Of a DNA stretch of 24,972 nucleotides, positions 1 through 8,679 are shown piece after piece. The DNA is from Paludibacteraceae bacterium. Lineage in GTDB: Bacteria; Bacteroidota; Bacteroidia; Bacteroidales; Paludibacteraceae. Location of the stretch: assembly GCA_016302585.1 (NCBI GenBank), contig JAEDNI010000026.1, positions 1-24,972 on the forward strand. Direction: 5' to 3'. Every line of letters starts with the position of its first letter. Position 1 is the first letter of the stretch. Under the pieces are notes generated by a model. That model saw nothing but the letters and a program-made list of their open reading frames with translations. It made no database searches and was not told the DNA's origin. The position numbers were made by a program, and so were the translations under genes.

Positions 1-20
1 TTAATTAATATTTTTTTCAT
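1..20 (-). CDS. Start of a leftward gene leaving the window (partial)
   Basis: An ATG at 18-20 on the minus strand opens a frame that reads MKKILI before the window ends, like the first residues of a signal peptide. It lies about 20 bases downstream of a well-formed Bacteroidota promoter (44-74), giving a short leader like that of aroC in this window. The preceding unit ends in a terminator at 135-160, so this would be a separate transcription unit. Six codons do not allow any functional call. Confidence 0.45.
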
Positions 21-43
21 ATCTCAAAAAATAAAATTGCGTG

Positions 44-74
44 CAAAGGTACAACTTTTTTTGCATACATGCAA
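44..74 (-). promoter_or_regulatory. Bacteroidota-type promoter reading left
   Basis: On the minus strand a TTG (72-74) is followed after exactly 20 bases by TACCTTTG (51-44). This matches the -33 and -7 boxes (TTG, TAnnTTTG) of the Bacteroidota primary sigma factor. It points at the ATG at 20. The -33 box lies in TTGCATACATGCAA (61-74), a near-palindrome that closely resembles the perfect palindrome in the divergent promoter at 11530-11543. Confidence 0.7.
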
Positions 75-134
75 ACAAAAAATTCAAAATTCTTATCCCA
101 AGGGAACGATTATTTCAAAATAAGCCCAAAAGGA

Positions 135-160
135 TAAAAAAGCGCCCCGAAGGACGCTTC
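135..160 (-). terminator. Intrinsic terminator of the B12-riboswitch operon
   Basis: On the minus strand an 8-bp stem (152-159 with 140-147, one G-U pair) closes a UUCG tetraloop and is followed by a run of T. It starts 13 bases after the stop codon of the 327-residue secreted protein, so it fits the end of the riboswitch operon. Confidence 0.85.
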
Positions 161-172
161 TACTTTTATTCT

Positions 173-1156
173 TTACGGGTTTATGCGGGTACCTCGTACA
201 TCATACATCTTTCCTTCGTACTTCAAATAGAGTTGTCCGTCCCGGAGGATCTTGGCATGCGTTGGGGTCGGCATGGGTGACGGGTCCAGGCCCGTAGGCA
301 GCATGTCGGGATGCAGGTCCTCCGCTCCGGTGATCTCCGTACTGGTCTCGCCTATCCATCCGCAGACCTGCTGGAGCGCCGTATAGACCTTGACAAAATG
401 GATAGCCGGCAGGTTCACGGGATTGCCGTTGTTATCCACCGCCCATCGGATGCAGAACTTGCATCCGTCGGTTTTGTTGGGATGGTTGTCGGCATAGCCG
501 TAGTCGTAGGAATAGAGAATGAAGGAGTGTTGTCCGTTCTCACCCTCGTCCACAGCATTTGGTGCCAAGAGCGAGCCGGTGAAAGTCAGTTGGTCGGGTG
601 CCCAAAAGGGGAAATAGTCCTGTTGGTGAAAACTATTGCGCGGTACTACCCCGGAGCCGCCCCGATTGTCGGTCCAGGGTATATCTGCAAGTCCGTCAGG
701 GCGGGTATAAGTGACGGCATACCGGCGGACGGTAGAAGGCGAGTTATATTCGCTTCCAGCCAGTTCGTACCACGGGTCGTCCGGCAGGCCGTTACCGTTG
801 GTATCATAGCTGACCATGACGATGCCCGGTTCGGCGGATCCTCCTTTGCGGGAAGTATCTTTGGCATAGGAGGCATAAGAGGCATTGCCGGTGATACGGA
901 AGTCATAGTCGTTTAGCGAGTTGGTAACCGGATGATCAAACCCGAAGACGATATAGCCGCCCCACGCGCCGAGGCATACCGTCTTGCCGGCATTATCGGC
1001 GATAGCGGCTTCGGCCTTAGCCGCCATCGTCTCCGGTGTGTCGTCGGCCGTGGCTACCGGCAAGGCATTGGTGAACTGCCCCGGCGCGGGCATATATTCA
1101 TACACCCGCGCCAGATAGGGCGAAACGGCCAATAAGATAGTTAGTAACACATGCAT
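173..1156 (-). CDS. Secreted cell-surface protein, second gene of the cobalamin-riboswitch operon
   Basis: This 327-residue protein starts 3 bases after the stop codon of the giant protein upstream, so it is probably translationally coupled to it. Residues 1-16 form a short hydrophobic signal peptide. The body (about 18-280) resembles Bacteroidota proteins usually annotated 'cell surface protein'. Markers are AWGGYIVFGFDHPV near 64-77, an acidic DTNGNGLPDD loop at 118-127 that may bind calcium, a second DNNGNPVNL loop at 241-249, and a GWIGETSTE motif near 266-274. From memory, this family recurs beside DUF4465 proteins and BtuB-type transporters in B12-regulated loci; that link is recollection, not shown here. 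Residues 301-322 (KILRDGQLYL...YDVRG) form a tail shared with the giant protein and GH81, probably a sorting signal. The likely role is on the cell surface in corrinoid capture; no enzymatic motif is visible. Confidence 0.85.
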   Translation of the reverse strand: MHVLLTILLAVSPYLARVYEYMPAPGQFTNALPVATADDTPETMAAKAEAAIADNAGKTVCLGAWGGYIVFGFDHPVTNSLNDYDFRITGNASYASYAKDTSRKGGSAEPGIVMVSYDTNGNGLPDDPWYELAGSEYNSPSTVRRYAVTYTRPDGLADIPWTDNRGGSGVVPRNSFHQQDYFPFWAPDQLTFTGSLLAPNAVDEGENGQHSFILYSYDYGYADNHPNKTDGCKFCIRWAVDNNGNPVNLPAIHFVKVYTALQQVCGWIGETSTEITGAEDLHPDMLPTGLDPSPMPTPTHAKILRDGQLYLKYEGKMYDVRGTRINP

Positions 1157-1159
1157 GGC

Positions 1160-4100
1160 TTATCGTATTACGCGGCCGTTGAGGTCGTATGTTTGTTCAC
1201 CGCGAAGGATAAAGATCTTACCGTCCAAGAGTATCTTTGTACAGGGTACATTGTCCCCCTGCGTCTTATCCACGCCGGTAGAGGCGGGTTTCTCTGTGCC
1301 GAAATTATCCAAGCAGAAGTAGGTAGGCGTGGTAAAGCCGTAGTCGTCGGACTTGGTAGTAAAGAGTTCAAACTCCAGCCGCGTGATAGCGCCCAGCGAA
1401 GAGAGGTCGAACCATTTCCAGGTGCTGAGGGCGAAATGCTCTTCGGTATTCTCCGAGCGGTAGTCTGCCAGATAGAAGACCACCTCGCCTGTTTTCTCCG
1501 CGCCGTTGTAGCCCTTGGCGGTGACGGACATATAGTCGCCCGCAGAGAAAGCATCGTTGGCGTAATCGCCGTGGAGGATGGCATCAAGGGTATAGACGGT
1601 GTTGGTGATATAGAATCCGGTAACGGTCTGCGGCTCTGCGCTGTTGGTGAGCGTGAGCGGATCGGTATAACCGGCGAACCAATCGGAGGGCGCGGAATAG
1701 TAGGCTACGGCGTAGTTGGTGCCTTCATATGCCCCTCCAGCAGCCGAGCGGAACTGGTCGTAGTTATAGTTGCCGGTAGCCTCTGTCGATTGGTCGGAGC
1801 AGATGGCGTACCCGGTGTAAGCCTTGTATGCCTTGTTCGGCGTGTTGCCGAAGGCGTAGGTGCCGCTATAGAGATGCGTCTCGGTGTTATCTACCCAAGC
1901 CTCGTCCACCTCCTTGTGACCGTTGGCGGCGAGGGTGTATTCCTCGAAGGTAGCCGCAGCGGCTGCTTTCTCCACCCAGACGTGGGCAGAAACGACGGCT
2001 TGCTGACCAAAGCGGTCGGTGACGGTGCAGACATACTCGGTTGCCTTGTCCGCCGTGAGTGCGAGAGAGGCTTCGGTGCCGATGACTGCATCGCTGAAAG
2101 CGGTACGCCAAGCGTAAGTGTAGGGTTTGGCTTGCTCGTATTCGGTAGCAAGAATAGCGGTGAGCGTGACTGCCGCCCCTGCTGCCACAGTCTGTTTGGC
2201 AATCGGGTTCAGCACTACCGGACGAAGCGTCCAGGCGGTTGTGAAGGCCAGTTCATGATAAGCAGCAGCGGCTTCGCCCAGCGGCGAGAGCAAGAGGATA
2301 TATGCCTTGTATGCAGTCTCCTCGCTCAGCCCCGTAGCGGTGAAGGTTACTTCGGCATCCTTGACAAGAGAGATCTCCGTTGTAGCAGTTGCCAATTCCT
2401 CCATAGCCGGTGCGGCACTCTCCGCCGGCAGCACCAGCACTTTGGCAGTGCCGTAATTATCCGCTTTGATGATAATACCGGCTTCGGTATCCTGCGTATT
2501 GGCGGTCGGATAGCCTTCAGCTATTACCGGCACACGGAAGAGGTCGGCGTCATACTCGTACGCACCGATGGTAGGCGCAGCGGCACGGGTCTTGCCGGTG
2601 ATGTCGGTAGTGACGGATGCCATCACTTCGGCGGTAAGGAGATGTCCATCATTAGTCTCCTTCGGGATGAGAAGTGTAGCGGAAGCGAATGTAACGGCTT
2701 CGTTGAGGTTGCCGTCCGTGTCGGTGGCACCCACTGCGGTCTTCCAGTCGGCAAAAGTGCTGATATTGGCGGTAGGCATACCGAAGGTTGCTTCCGGCGT
2801 ATAGAGGATATTATGGCGGAAGGCGGTATTGGCAATCGAGCCGGCGTTCTTATAGCGGATTGCGTACCCCTTGCCTGAGGCTTGAATAATGTTGTTCACG
2901 AAGAGCGAACCTGCAACCGGCGCGGACTGGATATAGACTGGCGAAGCGGCTGTACCTTCCGCATTGAGCACAATCGTGTTGTGCGCAACCAGCAGTTTTG
3001 GCAGGTTGGAATTGAGATTGACGGCGTACGACGCATAGGTGGAACCGTTGGTGGCATAGATCGCATTGTTAATGATATACAGCACAGCGTTCTCCTTGTC
3101 CTGATAGTTGTTTGGACGGAAATAGAGCGCCTGGTAGTTCAGGTTGTCCGAAGCCTCGGCAGTCATGTAAATATCATTGCCGGCAATGACAGCCGTGTCG
3201 CCAATCAGGAGCCAGTCAATCGCTGCGCAGTTGCTCTTTTTCACCTCCGCACGGAAAGTGTTGTTGAGCACCTGCAGTCTGCTGACCGCATCGCCATAGA
3301 GCATCTGGTTACCCTGGTTGCGGAAGGTGTTGCAGCTGATGAGCATGTTCTGCTGCAAAGGATCCGCAGCCGCTTTGTGTCCGATTACGCGGAGACCCAT
3401 GTATCCACCCTCCAACACGCTGTTGGTGAGCGCAAAATCATTGTTATAATTGTTCTCGCCTGCATCCACGAAAAGCAGGTCCAGACGCACCGTATATTCC
3501 GTCATCCGCTCGGCGTAGATGCGGCAGCTGTCGATGGTGACATGCGTAGCGGCGTTGCGTACGATGACCACCGCCGGGTTCTGGTTGGAGGTATAGGTGG
3601 AGGTGAAAGAGAGACCTTTGAGAGTCACGTAGTCGGCTCCCTCAATGGTGAAGACGCCCTTCTCAGCCGTGAGGGTGTTGTTGTATTGGTAGGTCACATC
3701 ATTGTAGTTGCCGGAAAGCGAACGGATCGTGATGGTGTTTGCAGGCCCGGCACCGCTGATCTCGGGCAGTGTGACTTGCTCGGTGTAGGTACCTGGTTCG
3801 ACGGCAATCTCCACCGCGCCGTCCATTCCGATCGTACTGATGGCTTGGAGCGCTGCGGTAAGCGTTGCATAATCCGCCAAAGCACTTGCGCCGACACGGT
3901 AGAAGCCGTGCGCACCGCTGACCACATTGATGGAGACGGCGGCTGTGCCCTGCGGAACAATCTTCTGCTCACCCAGCGCCACGTTATCCAGCGAAAGGGA
4001 CACGACATTACCTACCTCGGCAGCGGCATCCACGGAACCTACGAACCAGAAGTAATAAACGCCCTTCTCGTCCATGACATAAGAGCCGGTAAACTCGTTC

Positions 4101-7100
4101 GCGGTAGAGAACGTAGTGGAATGACCGGTAGCGTATATATGGCGGTCGATGAGCAGGTCCGAAGCGGTCTGTTCAAAGGCGGTGAGGGTAAGCGGAGTGC
4201 GGTCACCGGAAACATATACAGCCGCTTGCATCAGGCGGAGGTCACCCGTTCCTTTGGTAGCCTCAGCCGGTGCCATCGGCGTAACGAATACCGAGTCCAC
4301 CTCAAGATTGGTCAACAAATGTTGGCGCACCTCTACCTCAAAGCCTCTCATCCGGCTGGACGGCATCTTGACATAGACAGTCAGCGAACCGTCCTCGGCA
4401 CGGGAGATGACACTCTCGTCCGCTGCCGGCTTGGAGTACATACCGTATTTCTTATCCGAGGCAGCCTCGGCATCATAGGCGTTGGCGTAGTAGATATGGA
4501 AGGGGTCGCCAGCGAGATAAGCTATGTCAAAATCCTTGAATACCAACTCTACGGCATAGCCTTCGGTAGCCGGCACGAAGGTGATATAGCCCTCGAAATT
4601 AGAACTGTAGTTCTCGTCTGCGCCGCCATCGTCATAGAACATCAGGCTGTTTTCGCCGATGATGACAGTACCGTTATCGCCGGCTTGCAAGTAACGCACG
4701 TTCTTCACGGTGCGAGCACCTTCTGGGTCACCGGCTGTGATAGTCTGCGCGTTACCGCTCAGGGTGACGCTTTTCAGGGCGGCATCCACCTCGGTCTCTA
4801 CCGTGGCAGCGGCTTTGATATCGGCGGCAAGCACAAACGCATTGCCGTATTCAGCGAGTGCAACCGGTGTCTCAAGCGTCAATGCTACTTGAGCTGCTGC
4901 CGGAGCCTGTGCCAATACGTTTTCGCCTTGCAACAGATAGAGGGTTTCGATGTTTCCTTCCGTGCCCTTCAGGTCTACAGTCAAAGCATTGAGGCTCAAG
5001 GCATTGAGTGTGCCGATGGTCCGAATATCCAGATTGAGCAGCGCGGCTTTTTGCTCACCCGTCTGCACTAATTTGGTTGAAGCCTGAGCAACAGCAATCG
5101 TATCCACCTGCATGGCTTGCAACTTATATTCCTTCACCGTTGCGTGCCAGCCATTGCCGGTATAATAAGAAGACGTGGCGTTCGGGTTGAATACAATTGT
5201 CAAAGCGCCATCTGCTGCCGTAGAACGGATCTGGGTCGGTTTCTTGCCATTGGCGTCCAGTTCCCAGAGTTTGTCGCCGCTCGTTCCCTCGCCCGCGTAA
5301 ACAATATATTTTGCGCGTGTGGAATAGGACGAAGAAGCATAATAGACATCGAAATCGGTGTAGTCAATCTGGATGACGTGACCTTCGGTAGCAGGTTTGA
5401 AGACTACCGTCTGGTCGCATTGCTCCGCCTGGTATTTGGAATTATAGTCGCTGACTACGGTGTGGGTATATGCCCAGTTGCCGAGGATGGTGAAGGTCTG
5501 CGAACCGCAAGCCTGAACAGCTTTGTTTTCAATTGTCAGTTCGCCGCTCTGGTCGCCGAAATCGGACACCGAGGAAAGGTTGGTGAACGCCAAGTTAGTG
5601 ACAGTCACGTTCACTTTTTCATCGTTCTGTGCTAATCCGTTGATGTCACACACCAGCCAGAGGTAGTTTTCTCCCTCGCGGAAAGCGATATCGGTGTTCT
5701 TGGTAATAGTCACTACATCGCCTATCACATTCGCTTCGCCGATGAGGCGGGAAGTGCCGAAACTATTTTCCTTGGTGTAATAAAGTTTGGCTTTCGAGAT
5801 CTGACCATACGTTCCATTGGTGTTGAGTGTGAGCGAAGCCACGGTGAGAGCCGGTTCGGTCTCAGCGGTTGTGATTTTAATAGAAGCCACTTGGGCATTC
5901 TTCGTTCCGGCAGAAACGGTGCCGGTCTCTTTGCTCAGGTTCACTGCGCTGAAGGTCATCGCCTGCGGAATGAACTCGCTGACCACAGCCTCCCAACCGT
6001 CGCGAAGGCTGGAGTCATAGGAGATATTATTCTTATGGGTGATCGTCAGTTGACCGTCCGCAGCCGTGCTCTTGAGGACGATAGCGGTCGTAGTGTTTGC
6101 TTCGGATTGCGAGAGTTGCCAGATCAGGTCAGCTTCGTTAGTGGAATTACCATTATAGACCTTGATATAATCCACATAGCCGGTAGAGTTCGCAGCATAG
6201 TCCGTATAGAAGACATTGATGCTATTGAAGGTCAGTTTGACTTTGCTTCCTTCCGTTGCAGGAGCGAACACCACCTTGCCGTCAAAACCCTTAACGACCT
6301 TGTCGTCCTTGCCGCCTTCGTCGTAGAAATTCGCTTCACCGGAAACGGTATAGGTCGCATTTTCAGCCATGAGGTACATCGGCTGGACGGTGAGGGTAAC
6401 TGCATCAGCCGTAGTAAGTGGAGAGAAATTATTGGTTGTTTGGATGCCGGTAATATTCACACTACCGGTAGCATTAAAAGCGGCACCAGCCTCAATGGTC
6501 GCACCCAAACAAAACTTATTCGCTCCGTTGCTGAAAGCGTAAGGTGCATCCAAGGTGAGGGTATAAACGCCTGCGCTTTCGGTTACCGTTCCTATCAGTT
6601 CAGTCAAAGGGGCAGTAGAAGCGGCTTGCCCCGCGTAGAGTTTGATATGTTCGCCTTTAATGACATCTGTATTGCTTGTAGTAAAAGAAAGGGTCTCCAG
6701 TTTGTCAGGGGAGCAATACCCCTCGGTGGTGACGGTCAAACCGGCGACAGCTACATTCTCTTTTCCTGCCCATATTTCGCCATCCACAAAACTATTGTCC
6801 ACGGTAGCAGACTTGACCGTCATGGATTCTAAAAGAACCTCTTCCACCGTAGCTTTCCAATAAGACTCTTTCGGGCTCGGATCTTTCGAATACAGGCAAA
6901 CGGACAGACAACCGTCAGCCGCCCCAGATATATAGGTTGGCAGGGGATTGACGGCACCGTCACCCGGGATATAGGCAATCTGGTTGGCGTTCTCTGGGAA
7001 GTGAACAGAAGGATTGCCACTCGTCGGATACGTGATACTCGTCACATCGAACTGACCATTGTATATACGCATGTACACATCATACGAAGCGCTGTACTTG

Positions 7101-7351
7101 GTCAGGTTCAGTTCCTCAAAGGTAATCTTGATTGAATAGCCTTCCGTAGCGGGTTGGAAGATTACAGTCGAGAGAGCCGACTGGGTAAAATGAGTGCTAG
7201 CTCCCTTGAAATCATAAAAGGTCAGCGGAGCGTCTTTGGATACTACTTTCGTTTCGTACCCATACTGCGGCATGAGGTAGTCCTCTGCCTTTGCTGTGCT
7301 GCCCAGCCATCCCATGACTAACAGCAACAAAAAGAAGTACTTTTTTTTCAT
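1160..7351 (-). CDS. Giant secreted multidomain protein (CUB-like repeats, beta-helix, DUF4465) under B12 riboswitch control
   Basis: This is a 2063-residue protein with a signal peptide at about 1-22. Four CUB-like units follow (about 25-172, 330-462, 615-745, 885-1012). Each has a FxPATEG strand, and most have FYDxGG and STAADGxLTI motifs. Each is followed by a beta-rich stalk domain. Residues about 1150-1595 contain short-repeat, Asn-rich strands of a right-handed parallel beta-helix and end in a TIGAYEY motif. An Fn3-like domain (1606-1705) and an Ig/PKD-like domain (1710-1794) lead to a DUF4465 domain (1800-2017; FEEYTL, NYAVAYY, FYLADYRS, YFCLDN). The tail (2039-2060) has KILLDGKIFILRG. 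No catalytic triad is apparent, so binding is more likely than catalysis. The cobalamin riboswitch in its leader points to corrinoid capture. Fusing DUF4465, normally a stand-alone small protein as I recall, to such a scaffold is unusual. Domain borders are by eye. Confidence 0.9.
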   Translation of the reverse strand: MKKKYFFLLLLVMGWLGSTAKAEDYLMPQYGYETKVVSKDAPLTFYDFKGASTHFTQSALSTVIFQPATEGYSIKITFEELNLTKYSASYDVYMRIYNGQFDVTSITYPTSGNPSVHFPENANQIAYIPGDGAVNPLPTYISGAADGCLSVCLYSKDPSPKESYWKATVEEVLLESMTVKSATVDNSFVDGEIWAGKENVAVAGLTVTTEGYCSPDKLETLSFTTSNTDVIKGEHIKLYAGQAASTAPLTELIGTVTESAGVYTLTLDAPYAFSNGANKFCLGATIEAGAAFNATGSVNITGIQTTNNFSPLTTADAVTLTVQPMYLMAENATYTVSGEANFYDEGGKDDKVVKGFDGKVVFAPATEGSKVKLTFNSINVFYTDYAANSTGYVDYIKVYNGNSTNEADLIWQLSQSEANTTTAIVLKSTAADGQLTITHKNNISYDSSLRDGWEAVVSEFIPQAMTFSAVNLSKETGTVSAGTKNAQVASIKITTAETEPALTVASLTLNTNGTYGQISKAKLYYTKENSFGTSRLIGEANVIGDVVTITKNTDIAFREGENYLWLVCDINGLAQNDEKVNVTVTNLAFTNLSSVSDFGDQSGELTIENKAVQACGSQTFTILGNWAYTHTVVSDYNSKYQAEQCDQTVVFKPATEGHVIQIDYTDFDVYYASSSYSTRAKYIVYAGEGTSGDKLWELDANGKKPTQIRSTAADGALTIVFNPNATSSYYTGNGWHATVKEYKLQAMQVDTIAVAQASTKLVQTGEQKAALLNLDIRTIGTLNALSLNALTVDLKGTEGNIETLYLLQGENVLAQAPAAAQVALTLETPVALAEYGNAFVLAADIKAAATVETEVDAALKSVTLSGNAQTITAGDPEGARTVKNVRYLQAGDNGTVIIGENSLMFYDDGGADENYSSNFEGYITFVPATEGYAVELVFKDFDIAYLAGDPFHIYYANAYDAEAASDKKYGMYSKPAADESVISRAEDGSLTVYVKMPSSRMRGFEVEVRQHLLTNLEVDSVFVTPMAPAEATKGTGDLRLMQAAVYVSGDRTPLTLTAFEQTASDLLIDRHIYATGHSTTFSTANEFTGSYVMDEKGVYYFWFVGSVDAAAEVGNVVSLSLDNVALGEQKIVPQGTAAVSINVVSGAHGFYRVGASALADYATLTAALQAISTIGMDGAVEIAVEPGTYTEQVTLPEISGAGPANTITIRSLSGNYNDVTYQYNNTLTAEKGVFTIEGADYVTLKGLSFTSTYTSNQNPAVVIVRNAATHVTIDSCRIYAERMTEYTVRLDLLFVDAGENNYNNDFALTNSVLEGGYMGLRVIGHKAAADPLQQNMLISCNTFRNQGNQMLYGDAVSRLQVLNNTFRAEVKKSNCAAIDWLLIGDTAVIAGNDIYMTAEASDNLNYQALYFRPNNYQDKENAVLYIINNAIYATNGSTYASYAVNLNSNLPKLLVAHNTIVLNAEGTAASPVYIQSAPVAGSLFVNNIIQASGKGYAIRYKNAGSIANTAFRHNILYTPEATFGMPTANISTFADWKTAVGATDTDGNLNEAVTFASATLLIPKETNDGHLLTAEVMASVTTDITGKTRAAAPTIGAYEYDADLFRVPVIAEGYPTANTQDTEAGIIIKADNYGTAKVLVLPAESAAPAMEELATATTEISLVKDAEVTFTATGLSEETAYKAYILLLSPLGEAAAAYHELAFTTAWTLRPVVLNPIAKQTVAAGAAVTLTAILATEYEQAKPYTYAWRTAFSDAVIGTEASLALTADKATEYVCTVTDRFGQQAVVSAHVWVEKAAAAATFEEYTLAANGHKEVDEAWVDNTETHLYSGTYAFGNTPNKAYKAYTGYAICSDQSTEATGNYNYDQFRSAAGGAYEGTNYAVAYYSAPSDWFAGYTDPLTLTNSAEPQTVTGFYITNTVYTLDAILHGDYANDAFSAGDYMSVTAKGYNGAEKTGEVVFYLADYRSENTEEHFALSTWKWFDLSSLGAITRLEFELFTTKSDDYGFTTPTYFCLDNFGTEKPASTGVDKTQGDNVPCTKILLDGKIFILRGEQTYDLNGRVIR

Positions 7352-7401
7352 TGTATATTTTAATTAATTAGTAATAAGGAATATACGCGCATAGGCAAGT
7401 G

Positions 7402-7421
7402 CACCGACTGAAAAGCCGATG
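7402..7421 (-). promoter_or_regulatory. Leader hairpin between B12 riboswitch and start codon
   Basis: On the minus strand CAUCGGC (7421-7415) pairs with GUCGGUG (7408-7402) around a 6-base loop, giving 7 base pairs including two U-G wobbles. The wobbles work only in RNA made from this strand. No T-run follows, so it is not a classical terminator. It lies about 50 bases before the start codon of the giant protein and may take part in riboswitch output, but that is inference. Confidence 0.4.
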
Positions 7422-7469
7422 TACTGCATACAAAACAATATAAACAATAGTGATTGCTTCATCCGGTTC

Positions 7470-7675
7470 GCACTCTATTCCGCGAGAGTGATATGAACAG
7501 GGGAAAGCGGCATGTCTTCTGACTTGTCTCGTCCGTTAACGCCTTCTCGCCGACGCATCGGCAATGGCTTGGTTGCTATCGGACTGTAAATGAGACTTAC
7601 AGCAGCGGGTCTGTACAGGATTTGCACCTGTTTCCATCTTGGCTTATGCGCGCATTTTTTGCGCCATAAGAACCG
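7470..7675 (-). promoter_or_regulatory. Cobalamin (vitamin B12) riboswitch
   Basis: Read on the minus strand, the conserved core GGAAACAGGUGCAAAUCCUG is followed by the ACAGACCCGCUGCUGUAAG element and, 3' of it, by the B12 box AGUCAGAAGACAUGCC (near 7509-7524). All are in the canonical order. A hairpin at 7550-7561 has loop UGCG, and the 3' hairpin at 7471-7490 has CGCG in its loop. These can pair as the L5-L13 kissing interaction. The element lies in a leader of about 340 bases upstream of the giant DUF4465 protein and follows a good promoter. It should lower expression of the two-gene operon when cobalamin is plentiful. The 5' border is approximate. Confidence 0.95.
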
Positions 7676-7695
7676 TTTTCCTTAAAATTGCGTTG

Positions 7696-7726
7696 CAAAG
7701 GTACTACATTTTTTTTGAATATGCAA
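7696..7726 (-). promoter_or_regulatory. Promoter of the B12-riboswitch operon
   Basis: On the minus strand a TTG (7726-7724) is followed after 20 bases by TACCTTTG (7703-7696), a full match to the Bacteroidota -33/-7 consensus. Transcription should start near 7690, just upstream of the riboswitch core. Confidence 0.85.
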
Positions 7727-7737
7727 GAAAAAAGTAG

Positions 7738-7762
7738 AAAAAAACGCCCAGTAGGGCGTTTT
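7738..7762 (-). terminator. Intrinsic terminator after the nucleoside phosphorylase
   Basis: On the minus strand AAAACGCCC (7762-7754) pairs with GGGCGUUUU (7749-7741) around a 4-base loop and runs into a T tract (to 7738). It begins 3 bases after the stop codon of the phosphorylase gene. It separates that unit from the riboswitch operon, whose -33 box is only 12 bases further on. Confidence 0.9.
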
Positions 7763-7764
7763 GA

Positions 7765-8640
7765 TTAGATTCTTTCCAGAACCGTCTTGATTAATTCCTT
7801 TACACGCGGCTTATAGTCCGTATTCGCTGCCTCCACCTTACGTTGTGCTATCACGCAGCAAACCGTCATGGCCTTATGACCCATATGCAGCGCCAAACCG
7901 GCGATACAACTACCTTCCATCTCGTAGTTGGTGATGCGTTGACCCTCATAGCGGAACGCAGATATCTTCTCGTTGATATCCGGAACAGCGATGTCTACAC
8001 GTAAGTTACGACCTTGCGGGCCATAGAAACCGTTAGCCGCAATCGTGCAACCGCGCATCATATCATCCTTCGCGATGCGGTCCACCAACTCCGGATTAGC
8101 CGATACTACGTACGGCACAGCCGCCTTCTTCGGATAGCCAATGAAGTCAACTAAAGCTTTCTCAAAGCCGAGGTCAGACATTTTGTCACGATCGTGATAG
8201 AACGCCAGAACACCATCGAAACCTATCGATTTCTGGCTTACGAGGAACGTACCCAGAGGAATATCCTCCTGCATTCCGCCGCATGTTCCGATACGAACGA
8301 TCTCCAACTGGCGTTTTTGCTCTTTCTCCGTTCGGGTGTTATAATCGATATTCGCCAACGAGTCAATCTCGTTCATCACGATATCACAGTTATCTGTACC
8401 TATACCGGTTGAGATACAACTGATACGTTTGCCATGATACTTACCGGTGATGGTATGGAACTCACGACTCTGAACGTCGCACTCAATAGAACCTTCATCG
8501 AAGAACGAAGCTACAATGTTTACACGGTCTTGGTCACCCACCAAAATAATCTTGTCTGCCAAGAACTCCGGTTTCAAATGTAAATGAAATGCAGAACCAT
8601 CCGCATTGATGATTAACTGCGAAGCAGGGAATTGTTTCAT
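7765..8640 (-). CDS. Nucleoside phosphorylase (uridine phosphorylase-like)
   Basis: This 291-residue cytoplasmic enzyme belongs to the PNP/UDP phosphorylase superfamily. It should split a nucleoside with phosphate into base and ribose-1-phosphate in nucleoside salvage. Visible motifs are GDQDR at 35-39 (phosphate-binding loop at the N terminus), STGIGTDN at 77-84, RIGTCGG at 116-122 and NYEMEG at 238-243. The last contains the Met-Glu pair that contacts the ribose in this superfamily. The length is normal for the longer Bacteroidota members of the UDP branch. Uridine is the most likely substrate, but a purine nucleoside cannot be excluded from motifs alone. It follows the DUF3467 gene after 34 bases that contain a heptamer repeat, and it ends in its own terminator. 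Confidence 0.88.
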   Translation of the reverse strand: MKQFPASQLIINADGSAFHLHLKPEFLADKIILVGDQDRVNIVASFFDEGSIECDVQSREFHTITGKYHGKRISCISTGIGTDNCDIVMNEIDSLANIDYNTRTEKEQKRQLEIVRIGTCGGMQEDIPLGTFLVSQKSIGFDGVLAFYHDRDKMSDLGFEKALVDFIGYPKKAAVPYVVSANPELVDRIAKDDMMRGCTIAANGFYGPQGRNLRVDIAVPDINEKISAFRYEGQRITNYEMEGSCIAGLALHMGHKAMTVCCVIAQRKVEAANTDYKPRVKELIKTVLERI

Positions 8641-8644
8641 AATA

Positions 8645-8679
8645 TTTTAGATTTTAGATTGTTGATTTTTGATTTTAAG
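8645..8679. repeat. Heptamer tandem repeat, five units
   Basis: Five 7-bp units lie head to tail on the plus strand: TTTTAGA twice, then TTGTTGA, TTTTTGA and TTTTAAG. In another register the unit is GATTNNN, the same core as the array inside the GH81 gene at 17582-17616. It fills the spacer between the DUF3467 and phosphorylase genes and overlaps the DUF3467 stop codon. Confidence 0.7.

Noticed and set aside
1151..5071. Two long plus-strand frames (575 and 729 residues) lie back to back opposite the giant gene.
   Set aside because: They are antisense shadows of a GC-biased coding frame. The translations show no domain, signal peptide or family motif, whereas the minus frame has clear domains, a signal peptide and a riboswitch leader.
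5891..6832. A 313-residue plus-strand frame opposite the N-terminal part of the giant gene.
   Set aside because: It has no recognisable motif and no promoter, and it is fully antisense to the well-supported minus-strand gene.
7402..7421. The leader hairpin considered as a riboswitch-controlled terminator.
   Set aside because: No T-run follows it on the transcribed strand, so it is listed only as a leader hairpin.
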